Positions 49,807 through 59,370 are shown, numbered from the stretch's first letter. The stretch: 64,000 nt of DNA from Acidimangrovimonas sediminis (GCF_002871005.1 NZ_PHSN01000005.1:186001-250000), one strand, 5' to 3'. Translations and numbers: made by a program. Notes: generated from the sequence alone by a model not told the origin.

Positions 49807-51516
49807 TCAGTTCCCGCTTCCGGGCGCCTTGTTCAGGATCCCGAAGTTCGGCGTTCCCACCCCGCCGGATCCGGGCGATCCCGGGGCGCCCAGGCCGCCA
49901 AGGCCCGGCATCTTCGGGATCTCGATCTTCACGTCCTTCAGGTCGATCGGCTTTCCCTTGTAATGGGTGACGATGTAGGGGAACGCGATCACGATCGCGA
50001 CCATCAGAACCTGGATCCCCACGAAGGGCACCGCGCCCCAGTAGATCTGCGAGGTCTTCACCCCGTCCATCCACTGGCCCGTCACGCGGTCCTGGTACTT
50101 GCCCCTGGGCGCCACAGACCGCAGGTAGAACAGCGCGAAGCCGAAGGGCGGGTGCATGAACGAGGTCTGCATGTTCACACCCAGGATCACGCCGAACCAG
50201 ATCAGGTCGATCCCCAGCTTCTCGGCCGCGGGGGCGAGAAGCGGGATGATGATGAAGGCCAGCTCGAAGAAGTCGAGGAAGAAGGCCAGCACGAACACCA
50301 GGAGCGACACCACGATCAGGAAGCCCAGCTGTCCGCCCGGAAGCGAGGTCAGCAGATGCTCCACCCAGACCTGCCCGTTCACCCCGTAGAAGGTGAGCGA
50401 GAATACCCGCGCGCCGATCAGGATGAACATCACGAAGGCCGAGAGCCGCGTGGTCGAGGCCAGCGCCTGCCGCACCACCGTCAGGTTCAGTCGCCCCTTG
50501 GCCGCGGCCAGCGCGAGCGAGCCGACAGCCCCCATCGCGCCGCCCTCGGTCGGCGTCGCCACGCCGAGGAAGATCGTGCCCAGCACCAGGAAGATCAGCG
50601 CAAGCGGCGGGATCAGCACCATGATCACCTCCTGCGCGAGGTGGCTCATCAGGTTGATCTTCAGCCTGCGGTCGGCGAGCGCCGCCACGTAGATCACCAG
50701 CACCGCGGCACCCGCGCCCAGGATGTCGGCATTGTCGCCATGGGTTGGGGTGAGCCAGTGGATGAAGCCCCAGGCCATCGCCACCGTCAGCACCACCGCC
50801 ACCAGCAGCGAGGTCACGCCGGATCCCAGCGTACGCGCCTCCTTGGGCAGGGCGGGCACCCACGAGGGTTTCACGATCGACACGACCAGCACGTAGAGCA
50901 GGTAGATCCCCGACAGGATCAGCCCCGGGATCAGCGCGCCCTTGTACATGTCGCCGACCGACCGGCCCAGCTGGTCGGCCAGCACGATCAGCACCAGCGA
51001 CGGCGGGATGATCTGCGCCAGCGTGCCCGAGGCCGCGATCACGCCCGTGGCGACCCGGCGGTCATAACCGTAGCGCATCATGATCGGCAGTGAGATCAGC
51101 CCCATCGCGATGACCGAAGCGGCGACGACGCCGGTGGTGGCCGCCAGAAGCGCGCCGACCACGATCACCGCATAGGCAAGACCGCCGCGGATCGGGCCGA
51201 ACAGCTGGCCGATCGTGTCCAGAAGATCCTCGGCCATGCCCGATCGTTCCAGCACGATCCCCATGAAGGTAAAGAAGGGAATGGCGAGCAATGTCTCGTT
51301 CTGCATCACCCCCCAGAAGCGGTAGGGCAGCGAGGCCAGAAGCGGCCAGTCCAGCGTGATGGTCCCCGCCGACATCGGCGCGAGCCAGACACCCAGGGCG
51401 AAGAACAGCAGGCCGTTCGCCGCCAGCGAGAACGCCACCGGATAGCCGAACAGCAGAAACAGCACGAGCGAGGCGAACATGATCGGCGCCATGTTCGAGG
51501 CGATCAGCTCCATCAT
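49807..51516 (-). CDS. dctM: TRAP transporter large permease
   Basis: The 569-residue membrane protein has 12-14 hydrophobic segments and DctM features: FFTFMGIVLERSGMAEDLLD, GALLAATTGVVAASVIAMGLISLP, GVIAASGTLAQIIPPSLVLIVLADQ (split here) and VATPTEGGAMGAVGSLALA. It is longer than E. coli/DctM types (about 430); the extra is a hydrophobic insertion near residues 230-290 and a Gly/Pro-rich cytosolic tail (GLGGLGAPGSPGSGG). It overlaps dctQ by 4 bp. With DctQ and a periplasmic receptor it moves organic or 2-oxo acids by a sodium gradient. Confidence 0.93.
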   Translation of the reverse strand: MMELIASNMAPIMFASLVLFLLFGYPVAFSLAANGLLFFALGVWLAPMSAGTITLDWPLLASLPYRFWGVMQNETLLAIPFFTFMGIVLERSGMAEDLLDTIGQLFGPIRGGLAYAVIVVGALLAATTGVVAASVIAMGLISLPIMMRYGYDRRVATGVIAASGTLAQIIPPSLVLIVLADQLGRSVGDMYKGALIPGLILSGIYLLYVLVVSIVKPSWVPALPKEARTLGSGVTSLLVAVVLTVAMAWGFIHWLTPTHGDNADILGAGAAVLVIYVAALADRRLKINLMSHLAQEVIMVLIPPLALIFLVLGTIFLGVATPTEGGAMGAVGSLALAAAKGRLNLTVVRQALASTTRLSAFVMFILIGARVFSLTFYGVNGQVWVEHLLTSLPGGQLGFLIVVSLLVFVLAFFLDFFELAFIIIPLLAPAAEKLGIDLIWFGVILGVNMQTSFMHPPFGFALFYLRSVAPRGKYQDRVTGQWMDGVKTSQIYWGAVPFVGIQVLMVAIVIAFPYIVTHYKGKPIDLKDVKIEIPKMPGLGGLGAPGSPGSGGVGTPNFGILNKAPGSGN

Positions 51517-52124
51517 TTGCGGATCTCCTCTTGCTGGGCTTCGATGTCGTGGCCCTCAAGGTACGCGGCGCCCTCCATCTCGGCCGCGTCGTGGGACGAG
51601 ACGAAGGGGGAGGGATCCTCGATCAGGCCGCGCATCACGGCGACCTTCTTGATGATCTCCGAGATCGCCTGAAAGAACAGCTGGACGAAACCGATCAGCA
51701 GGAACGACTTGGCCGGCCACAGGATAAGCCCGCCGGCATTGGTCGACATCTCGCCCGACCGCAGGGACAGCATGACCCAGGGCGTGAGGTAGACGATCAT
51801 CAGCACGGTGAAGGGCAGCAGGAACAGGACGTGGCCGATCAGGTCGATCCAGTGCTGCCGACGGCGCTTCCACAGGCCGTAGACGATGTCGATGCGGATG
51901 TGTTCGTTCTGTTGCAGCGTATAGGCCGCGGCGCCCATGAAGGCGGCGCCGAACAGGTACCATTGCAGTTCAAGCCAGGCGTTGGACGAAACGTCGAAGA
52001 CCTTGCGGACGGTGGCGTTGACGGCGCTGACAAGGATCGCGAGCAGGATCAGCCAGCCCACGAACTTGCCGATCGCCGCGTTCACGCGGTCGATGCCGCG
52101 TGAAAACGCGAGGAGTCCCCCCAT
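51513..52124 (-). CDS. dctQ: TRAP transporter small permease
   Basis: The 203-residue protein has four hydrophobic segments and the DctQ signature SNAWLELQWYLFGAAFMGAAAYTLQQNEHIRIDI. AAAGGGGA precedes the ATG at 52124. It pairs with dctM by a 4-bp overlap. No receptor gene lies upstream; the nearest candidate is the TakP-like gene at 43833, on the other strand. The 52125-52440 gap shows no gene. Confidence 0.93.
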   Translation of the reverse strand: MGGLLAFSRGIDRVNAAIGKFVGWLILLAILVSAVNATVRKVFDVSSNAWLELQWYLFGAAFMGAAAYTLQQNEHIRIDIVYGLWKRRRQHWIDLIGHVLFLLPFTVLMIVYLTPWVMLSLRSGEMSTNAGGLILWPAKSFLLIGFVQLFFQAISEIIKKVAVMRGLIEDPSPFVSSHDAAEMEGAAYLEGHDIEAQQEEIRK

Positions 52125-52440
52125 TGTATTCCCCTTTATTATACTTCTCTTCTCCCCCCGGATGCGCGTGGGTTGGCGCACGCTCCGGGCGGATCACCTA
52201 TGTCGAAAAGGGGATAATGCGTCAACTCTGCTGGCCACGGCCCCGGGGAACCGGACGCTGCGTCGCGGGTGCAGTGGCAAAAACGCCTGCACCCAAAGGG
52301 GGTTCGTGGTCGGAAAACGGGCAGATGCCGCGCCCTTGAGCGGCGCCTTCCGTGGGTCTTCCGGGGGGGGCGTCGGGTGGTCTTGTCTCGCAACGTCCGG
52401 GGCTGTCCCGCAGGGCCCGCGCGGCGCGTGGTGAAGGGGG
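52125..52440. other. Intergenic region upstream of dctQ, no gene seen
   Basis: The 316 bp between dctQ and the end of bpt should hold the dctQ-dctM promoter. The first 30 bp are AT-rich (TTTATTATACTTCTCTTCTC), the rest GC-rich. No terminator for bpt with a T-run is clear. Confidence 0.4.
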
Positions 52441-53277
52441 TCAGCCGCGCCGCGGCAGGCTGTCTGGCAGCGAGATCCGCGCCACCTGTTCGGCGATCGG
52501 GTCGACCGACAGCGGGTGGAGTTCGGAGGAATGGCTCTCGGGGTCGCCGATCGGCTGCCAGCGGTGATCCTTATAGATCTCCAGCGCCGAGAAGTTCGCC
52601 TTGTAGCCCATCTTGCGGCTGCCCGGCACCCAGTAGCCGAGGTAGACGTAGGGCAGCCCCGCCTCGCGCGCCAGCGCCACGTGGTCGAGGATCACGTAGG
52701 TGCCGAGGCTGCGCTTTTCCTGTTCCGGGTCGTAGAAGGAATAGACCATGCTCAGCCCGTCATCGAGGACGTCTGTCAGGCAGACCGCAGTCAGCTTGCG
52801 CCTGCGCCCACCGTCCTCGGGCGGGGCGCTGTATTCCACCACACGCGACCGCACCGGCGTTTCCTCGATCATCGCGGCGAATTCGAAGATGTCCATGTCG
52901 GCCATTCCGCCGTCGGCATGCCGGCTGTCGAGGTAGCGGCGGAACAGCGCGAACTGGTCTTCGGTCGCCCAGGGGCTGGTCGCCTCGCGCCGGAGCGTCC
53001 TGTTGCGCTTCAGCGTGCGGGTCTGGCTGCGCGATGGCTCGAAATCCGCGACCCGGATCCGCGCCGAGAGGCAGGCCGAGCATTCCGCGCAGGACGGCCG
53101 GTAAAGCACGTTCTGCGAGCGCCGGAAGCCCTGCTTCGACAGTGCGTCGTTCAGCACCTCGGCCCGGTCGCCCTGCAGCGCGGTGAATAGCTTCCGCTCC
53201 ATCCGCCCGTCGAGATAGGGGCAGGGCTGCGGGGCCGTCACGTAGAACTGGGGCGCAAGGGGCAGGGTATGGCGCAT
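52441..53277 (-). CDS. bpt: Aminoacyl-tRNA-protein transferase (Bpt/Ate family)
   Basis: The 278-residue protein transfers an amino acid from tRNA to protein N-termini, marking them for ClpAP under the N-end rule. It shows [17 protein letters not shown] at the start, [19 protein letters not shown] with the family cysteines, [46 protein letters not shown] (in two parts) and FSALEIY. Bacterial Bpt transfers Leu to Asp/Glu (and related) N-termini. ATG 53277 gives the family length; upstream in-frame sequence is not family-like. Confidence 0.92.
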   Translation of the reverse strand: MRHTLPLAPQFYVTAPQPCPYLDGRMERKLFTALQGDRAEVLNDALSKQGFRRSQNVLYRPSCAECSACLSARIRVADFEPSRSQTRTLKRNRTLRREATSPWATEDQFALFRRYLDSRHADGGMADMDIFEFAAMIEETPVRSRVVEYSAPPEDGGRRRKLTAVCLTDVLDDGLSMVYSFYDPEQEKRSLGTYVILDHVALAREAGLPYVYLGYWVPGSRKMGYKANFSALEIYKDHRWQPIGDPESHSSELHPLSVDPIAEQVARISLPDSLPRRG

Positions 53278-53955
53278 GGCATGGACTGCGAAAAGGGAAA
53301 TGGGCGCGTCGTGCGAGGGTAACAAGCGCCGGACGTCCCGCCAAGCCCCGAACTGAGCGCACGCGACGTCAGATCCGCCCGCCCGGGCCTCCGGAGGCAC
53401 CCCGCGACGCCGGGCAATTGTTCCCGGGCCATGAACGCCCCCTCCCTCCGCCGCCCGGATCCGGCCCCACCGCTCCGGCAGCCGATCGCCGGCCCGGCGG
53501 TGGCGTGGCTTTGCCGCGGGACTTTCGTTGCGCGCACGTCCATGGTGCGGTCACAAATCATGATTCTCTCAATGGTTGCGTCCGGTCGTTCCGGTGGCCC
53601 CCTGCGTCATGCGGCGTACGTGCCGGCGTCTTGGCGGGGGAGAGTTGACGTATGGTCACTTGCCAAAGTCGCGCCAAATGGCCGGCGGAACGGGGATTTT
53701 ATGTCACAACCTAGGCGGTTACGGGGCGGAATTGAGGTGGATTGTTGCCAGATGGTCAACGGATGTCTACCGTCCATCGCGTTGTTGCTTTCAAAGTGTC
53801 GCCGCTTGTGAGTGACGCGGGCAGGGCCCGCAATGTTGTCGGCCAGAAGGGCACGACCTTCCCGCCAGAAGGGCCATCGTTCAGGGGTACGGGTTCCGAC
53901 CGGGGCTTGTTCCGCATCTGGCCAGTACTGTTTGCGAACCGAAATGGAGGGACTT
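53278..53955. other. 678-bp intergenic region before the LuxI-like gene
   Basis: No gene is supported; short frames here lack ribosome sites and family-like content. From about 53520 the sequence becomes AT-richer. AATCATGATT (53556-53565) is a perfect palindrome. TTGCCA-N17-TACCGT near 53746-53774 is a weak promoter candidate for the LuxI-like gene. A long regulatory region fits a tightly controlled signal-synthase gene. Confidence 0.45.
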
Positions 53956-54771
53956 GTGGGGGTCCTTGAGAACCTGAAACCGACGAAGGGAAGCAGCGTC
54001 TTCCCGCAACTCGAGCCGCAACAGGACATCATCGCCGCACACACGTCGCGTGTGAGCGGCGCGTTCGGGGCACCGTCCCGGTCCGGAAACGCGGTGACGC
54101 GCCGGATGTCGCGGCTGACCGGTACCGTTGCGCGCGGGCGCGACGCCCGGCCGGACCCGCACGTCAACCGCACCGTGCTGTCGTTCTCGAACATGCACGA
54201 GAAGGGTGACCTCTTCATCAACTACCTGCGCGCCCGCAAGGAGGTCTTTATCGACCACAAGGGCTGGCACCTGCCGGAAGAGAACGGCATGGAGTTCGAC
54301 CAGTACGACACGCCCAAGGCGCGCTGGATCGTTCTGCACGAATACGGCGAGATCCTCGCAGGTGTCCGGATCGCGCCGACCACTGCGCAATGCGGCGCGC
54401 ACAGCTACATGATCCGCGACGCCCAGCTTGGCCTGCTCGACGGGCTGCCCTATGACGTGCTGTTTTTCGACGCCCCGCAGGACGACAAGATCTGGGAGGC
54501 CACGCGTCTCTTCGTCGTGCCCTCGGTGCCGGCGGATCGGCGGATGCGGATCAACGCGCTGCTGCTGCACGCCATGGCGGACGGCGCCCGGGCCGAGGGC
54601 GCCGACCACGTGATCGGGATCGTCCCGGCCGTCTTTCGCCGCTGGATGTCGCGGCTGGGGATGAGCGCGACGCCGGTCGGCCCGCCTATGATCATCGACG
54701 GCGACAAGGTGCAGGCCGCGCTGATGAAGACCACCTACGAGATGCCGGTGGAAGACCTGCGCGTCGCCTGA
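53956..54771 (+). CDS. LuxI-like acyl-homoserine-lactone synthase family protein
   Basis: The protein has 271 residues from GTG 53956 (GGAGGG four bases upstream; ATG 53944 would add four). Residues about 95-150 match the autoinducer synthase core: RARKEVFIDHKGW, then GMEFDQYDTPKARWIVLHEYG and GVRIAPTT, with the conserved Arg, Phe, Trp, Glu-Asp-Asp pattern and a later EATRLFVVP. The first 80 residues are an extra low-complexity N-terminal stretch absent from ordinary LuxI (about 200 residues). No luxR gene is next to it. Signal production is likely but unproven; a GNAT-fold relative is the alternative. Confidence 0.75.
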   Translation: MGVLENLKPTKGSSVFPQLEPQQDIIAAHTSRVSGAFGAPSRSGNAVTRRMSRLTGTVARGRDARPDPHVNRTVLSFSNMHEKGDLFINYLRARKEVFIDHKGWHLPEENGMEFDQYDTPKARWIVLHEYGEILAGVRIAPTTAQCGAHSYMIRDAQLGLLDGLPYDVLFFDAPQDDKIWEATRLFVVPSVPADRRMRINALLLHAMADGARAEGADHVIGIVPAVFRRWMSRLGMSATPVGPPMIIDGDKVQAALMKTTYEMPVEDLRVA

Positions 54772-54834
54772 GGGCAGGTGTCGCCGGGGTGACAGACGCT
54801 GTTCCCTCCGGGGCGATCCGGCCGGTCCCCTGGT

Positions 54835-56736
54835 TCAGGCCATGCCCCCAAACAGCGCCCCGACCGCCGCGAGCGGCGCGCTCCAGTCGCGGGGCCGTGC
54901 CTGGCGGTGAAGGGTGAGGTTGCCGTACCACGGATCGCGGGCGCCCGTGCGGCCCCAATACCACATGCATTCGGCCCCCGCCGGCAACAGGACGTGGGTG
55001 TCGCGATGCCCCAATGCGCCCGCGGCATGGGCGGTGGTGTTGTCGATCGTCACGATCCGGTCGAGCGCCGCGATCTGCGTGAGGAACCCGGCGAGATCGG
55101 CCATCTGGTCGATGGCTCCGTCCTGCAAGAAGGTGAGGTCGGGGCGCAGGGCCGTCGCAGCGGCGATCTCCTCCGCGCAATCGCCGTATTGCAGGTTGAC
55201 CACCAGCGCGCCGCGCGGAAGCCGGGCGGTAAGCTCGGGCAGCGGCAGGCTGCGGTGCCAGCCGGTCAGCCGGTCGCCCGAGCGCCAGGCAAGCCCCACC
55301 ACCGGCGCACCGAGCGCCCGGTCGAGGTAGGATCGCCTGAGCCGCGCCACCCGCGCGGCATCCACCGAAAGATAGCCGCCCAGCGGGGGCGCCGGCGCCT
55401 CGGCCGGCAGGTAACGCACGAGGTCGCCGACGAAAAGCGTGGTTCCGCGCGCGCGAACCTCCGGGGCGAAGGCGTCTTCGGGCAGGAAGTCCAGCCCCAG
55501 CCGGTTGCCGGCCAGTGCCGGCCCCATCCGCGGATCGCCGACGAAGGTCACTCGGGCGCCCGGGGCCACCGGTGCCCGGGCGATCAGCGGCAGCAGCGCG
55601 AACTGATCGCCGATCCCCTGTTCCTGCATCACGAAAAGCTGCCCGGTGGTCGCCAGCGCCTCGGGGGAGGAGGCCCCGTAGGGGATCTTGGCGCGGTTCT
55701 CCTCGGGCTGGCGGCGGGCGTAGAAGGCGACGGCCTCGGCATGGCGGCCCTCGGCCAGCAGGAAGGTACCGTAGGCGCGCCCGGACCACATCGCCTCGGC
55801 ATCGGTCAGGGCGTCGGCGGCGCGGAAGGCATGCCCCGCCGCGCGGCGGTCGCCAAGGTCGAGATGCACATGCGCCGCCACGCCGAGGGCGCGCTTGTAG
55901 TAAAGCGGGCTCTGGTACTGCGCGTCGAGCATCGCCAGCGCTTCGGCGTTGCGCCCGAGGTTGCGCAGCGCGGTCATCCGCAGGCTGTGCAACTCGTCCA
56001 TGTCGGGGCTTTCGGCCCCGAGTTCCGCAGTCAGCGTCTCGGCCCGGGCGAAGTCGTGACGGTAGAGCGCCGCCTTGACCTGCCCGATGCGGGCGTCGGC
56101 AGAGCCGGGGTCAAGTGTGAATTCCGCGTCGTAAGCCGCGATTGCCGCAGGAAAATCCTCAATCGCCAGATAGACCTCGGCAAGCATGTGGTAAAGCGCG
56201 CCGTCCTGCATCCTCTGCGCCACCGCCTCCAGGGTCGCTGCGGCCTCGGGCAGGCGGTGCATCTCGGCCATCAGGTCCTTGTAGAGGCGGATCATCGGGC
56301 GGTCGGTACTGCCATGTTGCAGCGCATCGGTGAACAGCCCGATCGCGCCGAAGGGATCGGCCAGCAGCACTCGCGCCTTGCCGAGCCCCGCCAGCACCTG
56401 GGGATCCTTCGGAGCGAAGCGCGCCGCCTCGGTCAGGAAGCGTTCCGCTTTGTCCCCCTCGTGCCGGTCCAGCGCGACGAGACCCAAGAGGACCCAGGCA
56501 TGGTGGCAATCGGGGTGGCTGCGCGCCACCTCGGCGGCGTGGCGCGTGGCGGTGGCGCCATCGCGGCGGCGCAGCGCAAGATAGGCCGCGTGCAGCGAGA
56601 GGGCGGTGGGGCCGTCGATACCGTAGATCCGCGCCGCCTCGGCCGCGAGGTCGGCGGCGGGAAGATCGGGGGCGCGGTGGTCCGAGCCTTGCCCGGCGGT
56701 TCCGGAACCGGCACGGTGGGCCGCTTGCATCGTCAT
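54835..56736 (-). CDS. TPR protein with glycosyltransferase-like C-terminal domain
   Basis: The 633-residue protein has about eight tetratricopeptide-like repeats (residues about 45-330; for example HHAWVLLGLVALDRHEGDKA and LYHMLAEVYLAIEDFPAAIA). The C-terminal domain resembles GT9/GT41-type transferases found behind TPRs: FVMQEQGIGDQFALLPLIAR, VVGLAWRSGDRLTGWHRSLP, VVNLQYGDCAEE and DRIVTIDNTTAHAAGALG. Its start overlaps the stop of the GT2-FkbM gene (ATGA). The pair probably builds or decorates a surface glycan or flagellin; this is inferred from the context near motility genes. Confidence 0.82.
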   Translation of the reverse strand: MTMQAAHRAGSGTAGQGSDHRAPDLPAADLAAEAARIYGIDGPTALSLHAAYLALRRRDGATATRHAAEVARSHPDCHHAWVLLGLVALDRHEGDKAERFLTEAARFAPKDPQVLAGLGKARVLLADPFGAIGLFTDALQHGSTDRPMIRLYKDLMAEMHRLPEAAATLEAVAQRMQDGALYHMLAEVYLAIEDFPAAIAAYDAEFTLDPGSADARIGQVKAALYRHDFARAETLTAELGAESPDMDELHSLRMTALRNLGRNAEALAMLDAQYQSPLYYKRALGVAAHVHLDLGDRRAAGHAFRAADALTDAEAMWSGRAYGTFLLAEGRHAEAVAFYARRQPEENRAKIPYGASSPEALATTGQLFVMQEQGIGDQFALLPLIARAPVAPGARVTFVGDPRMGPALAGNRLGLDFLPEDAFAPEVRARGTTLFVGDLVRYLPAEAPAPPLGGYLSVDAARVARLRRSYLDRALGAPVVGLAWRSGDRLTGWHRSLPLPELTARLPRGALVVNLQYGDCAEEIAAATALRPDLTFLQDGAIDQMADLAGFLTQIAALDRIVTIDNTTAHAAGALGHRDTHVLLPAGAECMWYWGRTGARDPWYGNLTLHRQARPRDWSAPLAAVGALFGGMA

Positions 56737-58118
56737 GCGGGTTCCTCCGCGCGCAGGGTGTGGGGCGGCCTCGGGCCCTCGAAATCCTCGGGCACGGCAA
56801 AGTAATCCATGGTGTGGACGTAGGGCATGCTGTCGGCCAGTCGGTAGCCATTGGCCCGGCACCAGCCCTGGGCGAAGGCCAGGATGTTGGCGCGCTGCAC
56901 CTCGACCCAGATCACCGGGCGGTCGCGCGCGATCAGGCCCGCCGCACCCTCGAGCACCTCGAGCTCCATCCCCTCGGCGTCGATCTTGAGGAAGTCGACG
57001 CGCAGGCCGCCTAGCAGCGTGTCGAGCGTGGCGACATGCAGGTCGCCCCGCGCATCGGGCACCAGCCGCGTGGCGCCCAGGTTGTCGCGGTCGTCGGTCA
57101 CCGCGCGGAACCGCCCCTCGGCCCGGCCCGCGCCCAGCCCGATCCCGCGCCGGTCGATCACGTGCGCGATGCCGTTGCGGGCGATGTTGGCCTCCAGCAG
57201 GTCGATCGCGGCGGGGTTCGGCTCCACCGGCAGAACGGCACGGGGGGCAAGGTGCTGCGCGTACCAGACCACGTGGTTGCCGATATTGGCGCCCACGTCG
57301 ACCAGCACGCCGCCGGGCCGGATCAGCCCCTTCAGCCGGCGCAGGGACACCGCCTCGAAGAATTGCCCGGCAAGGTGGCGGCGCTGGATCAGGTCCTGAG
57401 GATTGGTGACGCGCATCTCGGCGGTCACGCCGTCGTCGCTGATGCGGGCCCAGAGCGGGTGTGCGACCACCGCCTCGGCCCACAGCCGCCCGACCGCCTT
57501 GGTCCAGTCCTTCCCCGTCGCGCTCCGCGGGCCCGTGGAATGGGCGCCGCGTCGCACGAGGTAAAGGATCTCGGGCCGCTTCACGCAGCTGAAATCGCGC
57601 CAGAGCCGGGTGTAGTAAAAATAATCCTCGCCGGTATCCATCGTCTCGTCGAACGGGATCGCGGCGGCCACCTCGCAGCGCACGAAATGGCCCATCACCA
57701 CGGCAAGAAACGGGTCGACCGAGAGGAATTCGTCGTAACTGTCGATGGTTGCGGGCTGATCCTCGCGCAGTTCCGGCTCTCCCTCCGGTCCCAGCGTGCA
57801 GATCAGGCCGAAGACCGCATCAAGCGCCGGGTTGCCTGCCAGCACCCGCCCGAAGGCCGCGAAGGCGGTGGGCGGCAACACGTCGTCGGCATCGAGGAAG
57901 AAGATCCAGTCGATGCCCTGCGCCCGCGCGTCACGGACCGCGGCGTTGCGCCGGTTGGAGCGGCCGTGGCGCCCCTCCGTGTCGTCCATCGGGAACAGGA
58001 CCACCTCGTCGAAAGGCCCGAGGTCGTGGGCCGCGGCGCGCTGGACCGACGGCAGGCAGCTTTCGGTGAAAAGCGCGCCATGGCCGGGGCCGATCGGGGT
58101 GACGATGCCAAGCTTCAT
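56733..58118 (-). CDS. Glycosyltransferase-FkbM methyltransferase fusion
   Basis: The 461-residue protein joins two domains. Residues 1-230 look like a GT-A family 2 transferase: KLGIVTPIGPGHGALFTESC, then IDWIFFLDADDVLPPTAFAAF with the DxD. Residues 255-440 are an FkbM-type SAM methyltransferase: VLVDVGANIGNHVVWYAQHL, VEPNPAAIDLLEANIARNGI and VDFLKIDAEGMELEVLEGA. One chain could transfer a sugar and O-methylate the glycan. The gene is coupled to the TPR-glycosyltransferase by a 4-bp overlap and follows an unknown gene by 21 bp. Confidence 0.87.
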   Translation of the reverse strand: MKLGIVTPIGPGHGALFTESCLPSVQRAAAHDLGPFDEVVLFPMDDTEGRHGRSNRRNAAVRDARAQGIDWIFFLDADDVLPPTAFAAFGRVLAGNPALDAVFGLICTLGPEGEPELREDQPATIDSYDEFLSVDPFLAVVMGHFVRCEVAAAIPFDETMDTGEDYFYYTRLWRDFSCVKRPEILYLVRRGAHSTGPRSATGKDWTKAVGRLWAEAVVAHPLWARISDDGVTAEMRVTNPQDLIQRRHLAGQFFEAVSLRRLKGLIRPGGVLVDVGANIGNHVVWYAQHLAPRAVLPVEPNPAAIDLLEANIARNGIAHVIDRRGIGLGAGRAEGRFRAVTDDRDNLGATRLVPDARGDLHVATLDTLLGGLRVDFLKIDAEGMELEVLEGAAGLIARDRPVIWVEVQRANILAFAQGWCRANGYRLADSMPYVHTMDYFAVPEDFEGPRPPHTLRAEEPA

Positions 58119-58139
58119 GCGCGTCTCACCTTGTCGGCC

Positions 58140-59264
58140 TCACTTGTCGAGCGTCGCGAAGATCGCGTCGCGCAGGGATTTCCGCGGATGGTCGGTGCCG
58201 CTGAATGCGGGCGAGAGCCCGACCTGAAGCGCCAGCAGTAGCGCCGCGGCCAGCGCGCCGCCGCCCAGCCCCCCGCGCAGGATCCGCCGGCGGAGGTTGC
58301 GCGGGGCCAGGTTGCGGGGCTGTTGTGCTGCCGGGACAGCAGGCCGTTCGGTCCGTCCGGGCGCGAGGCCCACGAAGAGATGCGCGCCCGAGGCCGTCAG
58401 CCGCACCTGCTGCGGCGCCCGCGACAGGGCGGCGACCAGCGCGGCCGGCAGCAGTTCTTCCGCGAGACTGAGCCGGGCGGGCAGAGGCCCCTCCGCCGCA
58501 ATCACCGCGGTCGGGATGGCAAAGCTTTGCAGGTCGGCCCGGAAATAGACCTCGGTCACCTGCAGCGCCGGGGCGCCGGGGTGGGGTGCGCCGATCGTCA
58601 GCCAGACCTCGCCCGAACGACCAAGCGACAACAGCGCATCGGCAAAGATGGAGGCACGCCGCGCCGCGGGGGCGAGCGGGTGGAACCCGGGCGGAAGATC
58701 GGCAGGCAGCGGGGCGAGGGCCGGCGCAGGCCGGGGGGCGGGGGCTGGATCCGGGGCGGAGATCGTGGTGAACCGCGGCGGCGCCTCCGGCTCCGGCCGG
58801 ATCGGGCGGGCCATTGCCGTCATCGCGGGAGAAGAGGCCGGGGCAACGGGCACAGGACGGGCAGGGCCTGCGCGCCGGGCGCGCCCCGCAACGACCGCCT
58901 CGACATCCAGCCCCTCCTCGGTCGCGAAGGCATAGTTCAGCGCGTAATCCGCCGCACTCTCGCGCAGCTCAGCGCTTTCGGCGACAAGGCTCATCAGCTT
59001 GCGTTCCTCGGAAAACAGCATCCGCCGCGTCGGCAGGCCGGCGCGCGCCGGGACCACGGCAAAGCCGCCCACCGGCCGGTTCAGCGCCTCGCCCACCCGG
59101 GCAAGCACGCGGCTGTCCTCGTCGCGGTGGTGCACCAGAAAGGCGCAGCCGCCATCGTCGTCAAGGCAGACCGCCAGGCGAAACCCCTCGGGCCAGCCGT
59201 CGAGCATCTGCCCGAGTTCCTCTTCGTCGAGGAATATGGCGACGGCATCGGCGCGGTGGGTCAT
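58140..59264 (-). CDS. Unknown protein with C-terminal membrane anchor
   Basis: From ATG 59264 the protein has 374 residues. An N-terminal alpha/beta domain comes first (AVAIFLDEEELGQMLDGWPE, residues about 9-125), then a Pro/Ala-rich linker (about 140-205), a second domain (about 205-310) and a single hydrophobic segment near residues 330-350 (GGALAAALLLALQVGLSPAF). I recognise no family. A promoter-like pair at 59336-59308 rules against the upstream TTG start at 59339 and suits ATG 59264; ATG 59294 is possible. It heads the operon with the GT2-FkbM and TPR genes and diverges from motA. Confidence 0.72.
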   Translation of the reverse strand: MTHRADAVAIFLDEEELGQMLDGWPEGFRLAVCLDDDGGCAFLVHHRDEDSRVLARVGEALNRPVGGFAVVPARAGLPTRRMLFSEERKLMSLVAESAELRESAADYALNYAFATEEGLDVEAVVAGRARRAGPARPVPVAPASSPAMTAMARPIRPEPEAPPRFTTISAPDPAPAPRPAPALAPLPADLPPGFHPLAPAARRASIFADALLSLGRSGEVWLTIGAPHPGAPALQVTEVYFRADLQSFAIPTAVIAAEGPLPARLSLAEELLPAALVAALSRAPQQVRLTASGAHLFVGLAPGRTERPAVPAAQQPRNLAPRNLRRRILRGGLGGGALAAALLLALQVGLSPAFSGTDHPRKSLRDAIFATLDK

Positions 59265-59307
59265 CGAAAGCGTCCCGTGGAATCGGCCCCTCATGAACCG
59301 TCCTGCA

Positions 59308-59336
59308 ACCCTAGAATTACAAGAATTGTCTGTCAA
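59308..59336 (-). promoter_or_regulatory. Sigma-70-type promoter of the 58140-59264 gene
   Basis: Minus strand: TTGACA (59336-59331), a 17-bp spacer and TAGGGT (59313-59308). The start of transcription near 59301 leaves about 37 bases to ATG 59264. Confidence 0.6.
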
Positions 59337-59370
59337 CAATCCTTGAAAACCTTCCGTAGATCAATGGATC

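Noticed and set aside
53431-53811. Plus-strand frame of about 126 codons before the LuxI-like gene
   Set aside because: No ribosome site, mixed composition changing at the AT-rich shift near 53520, no domain; more likely regulatory DNA.
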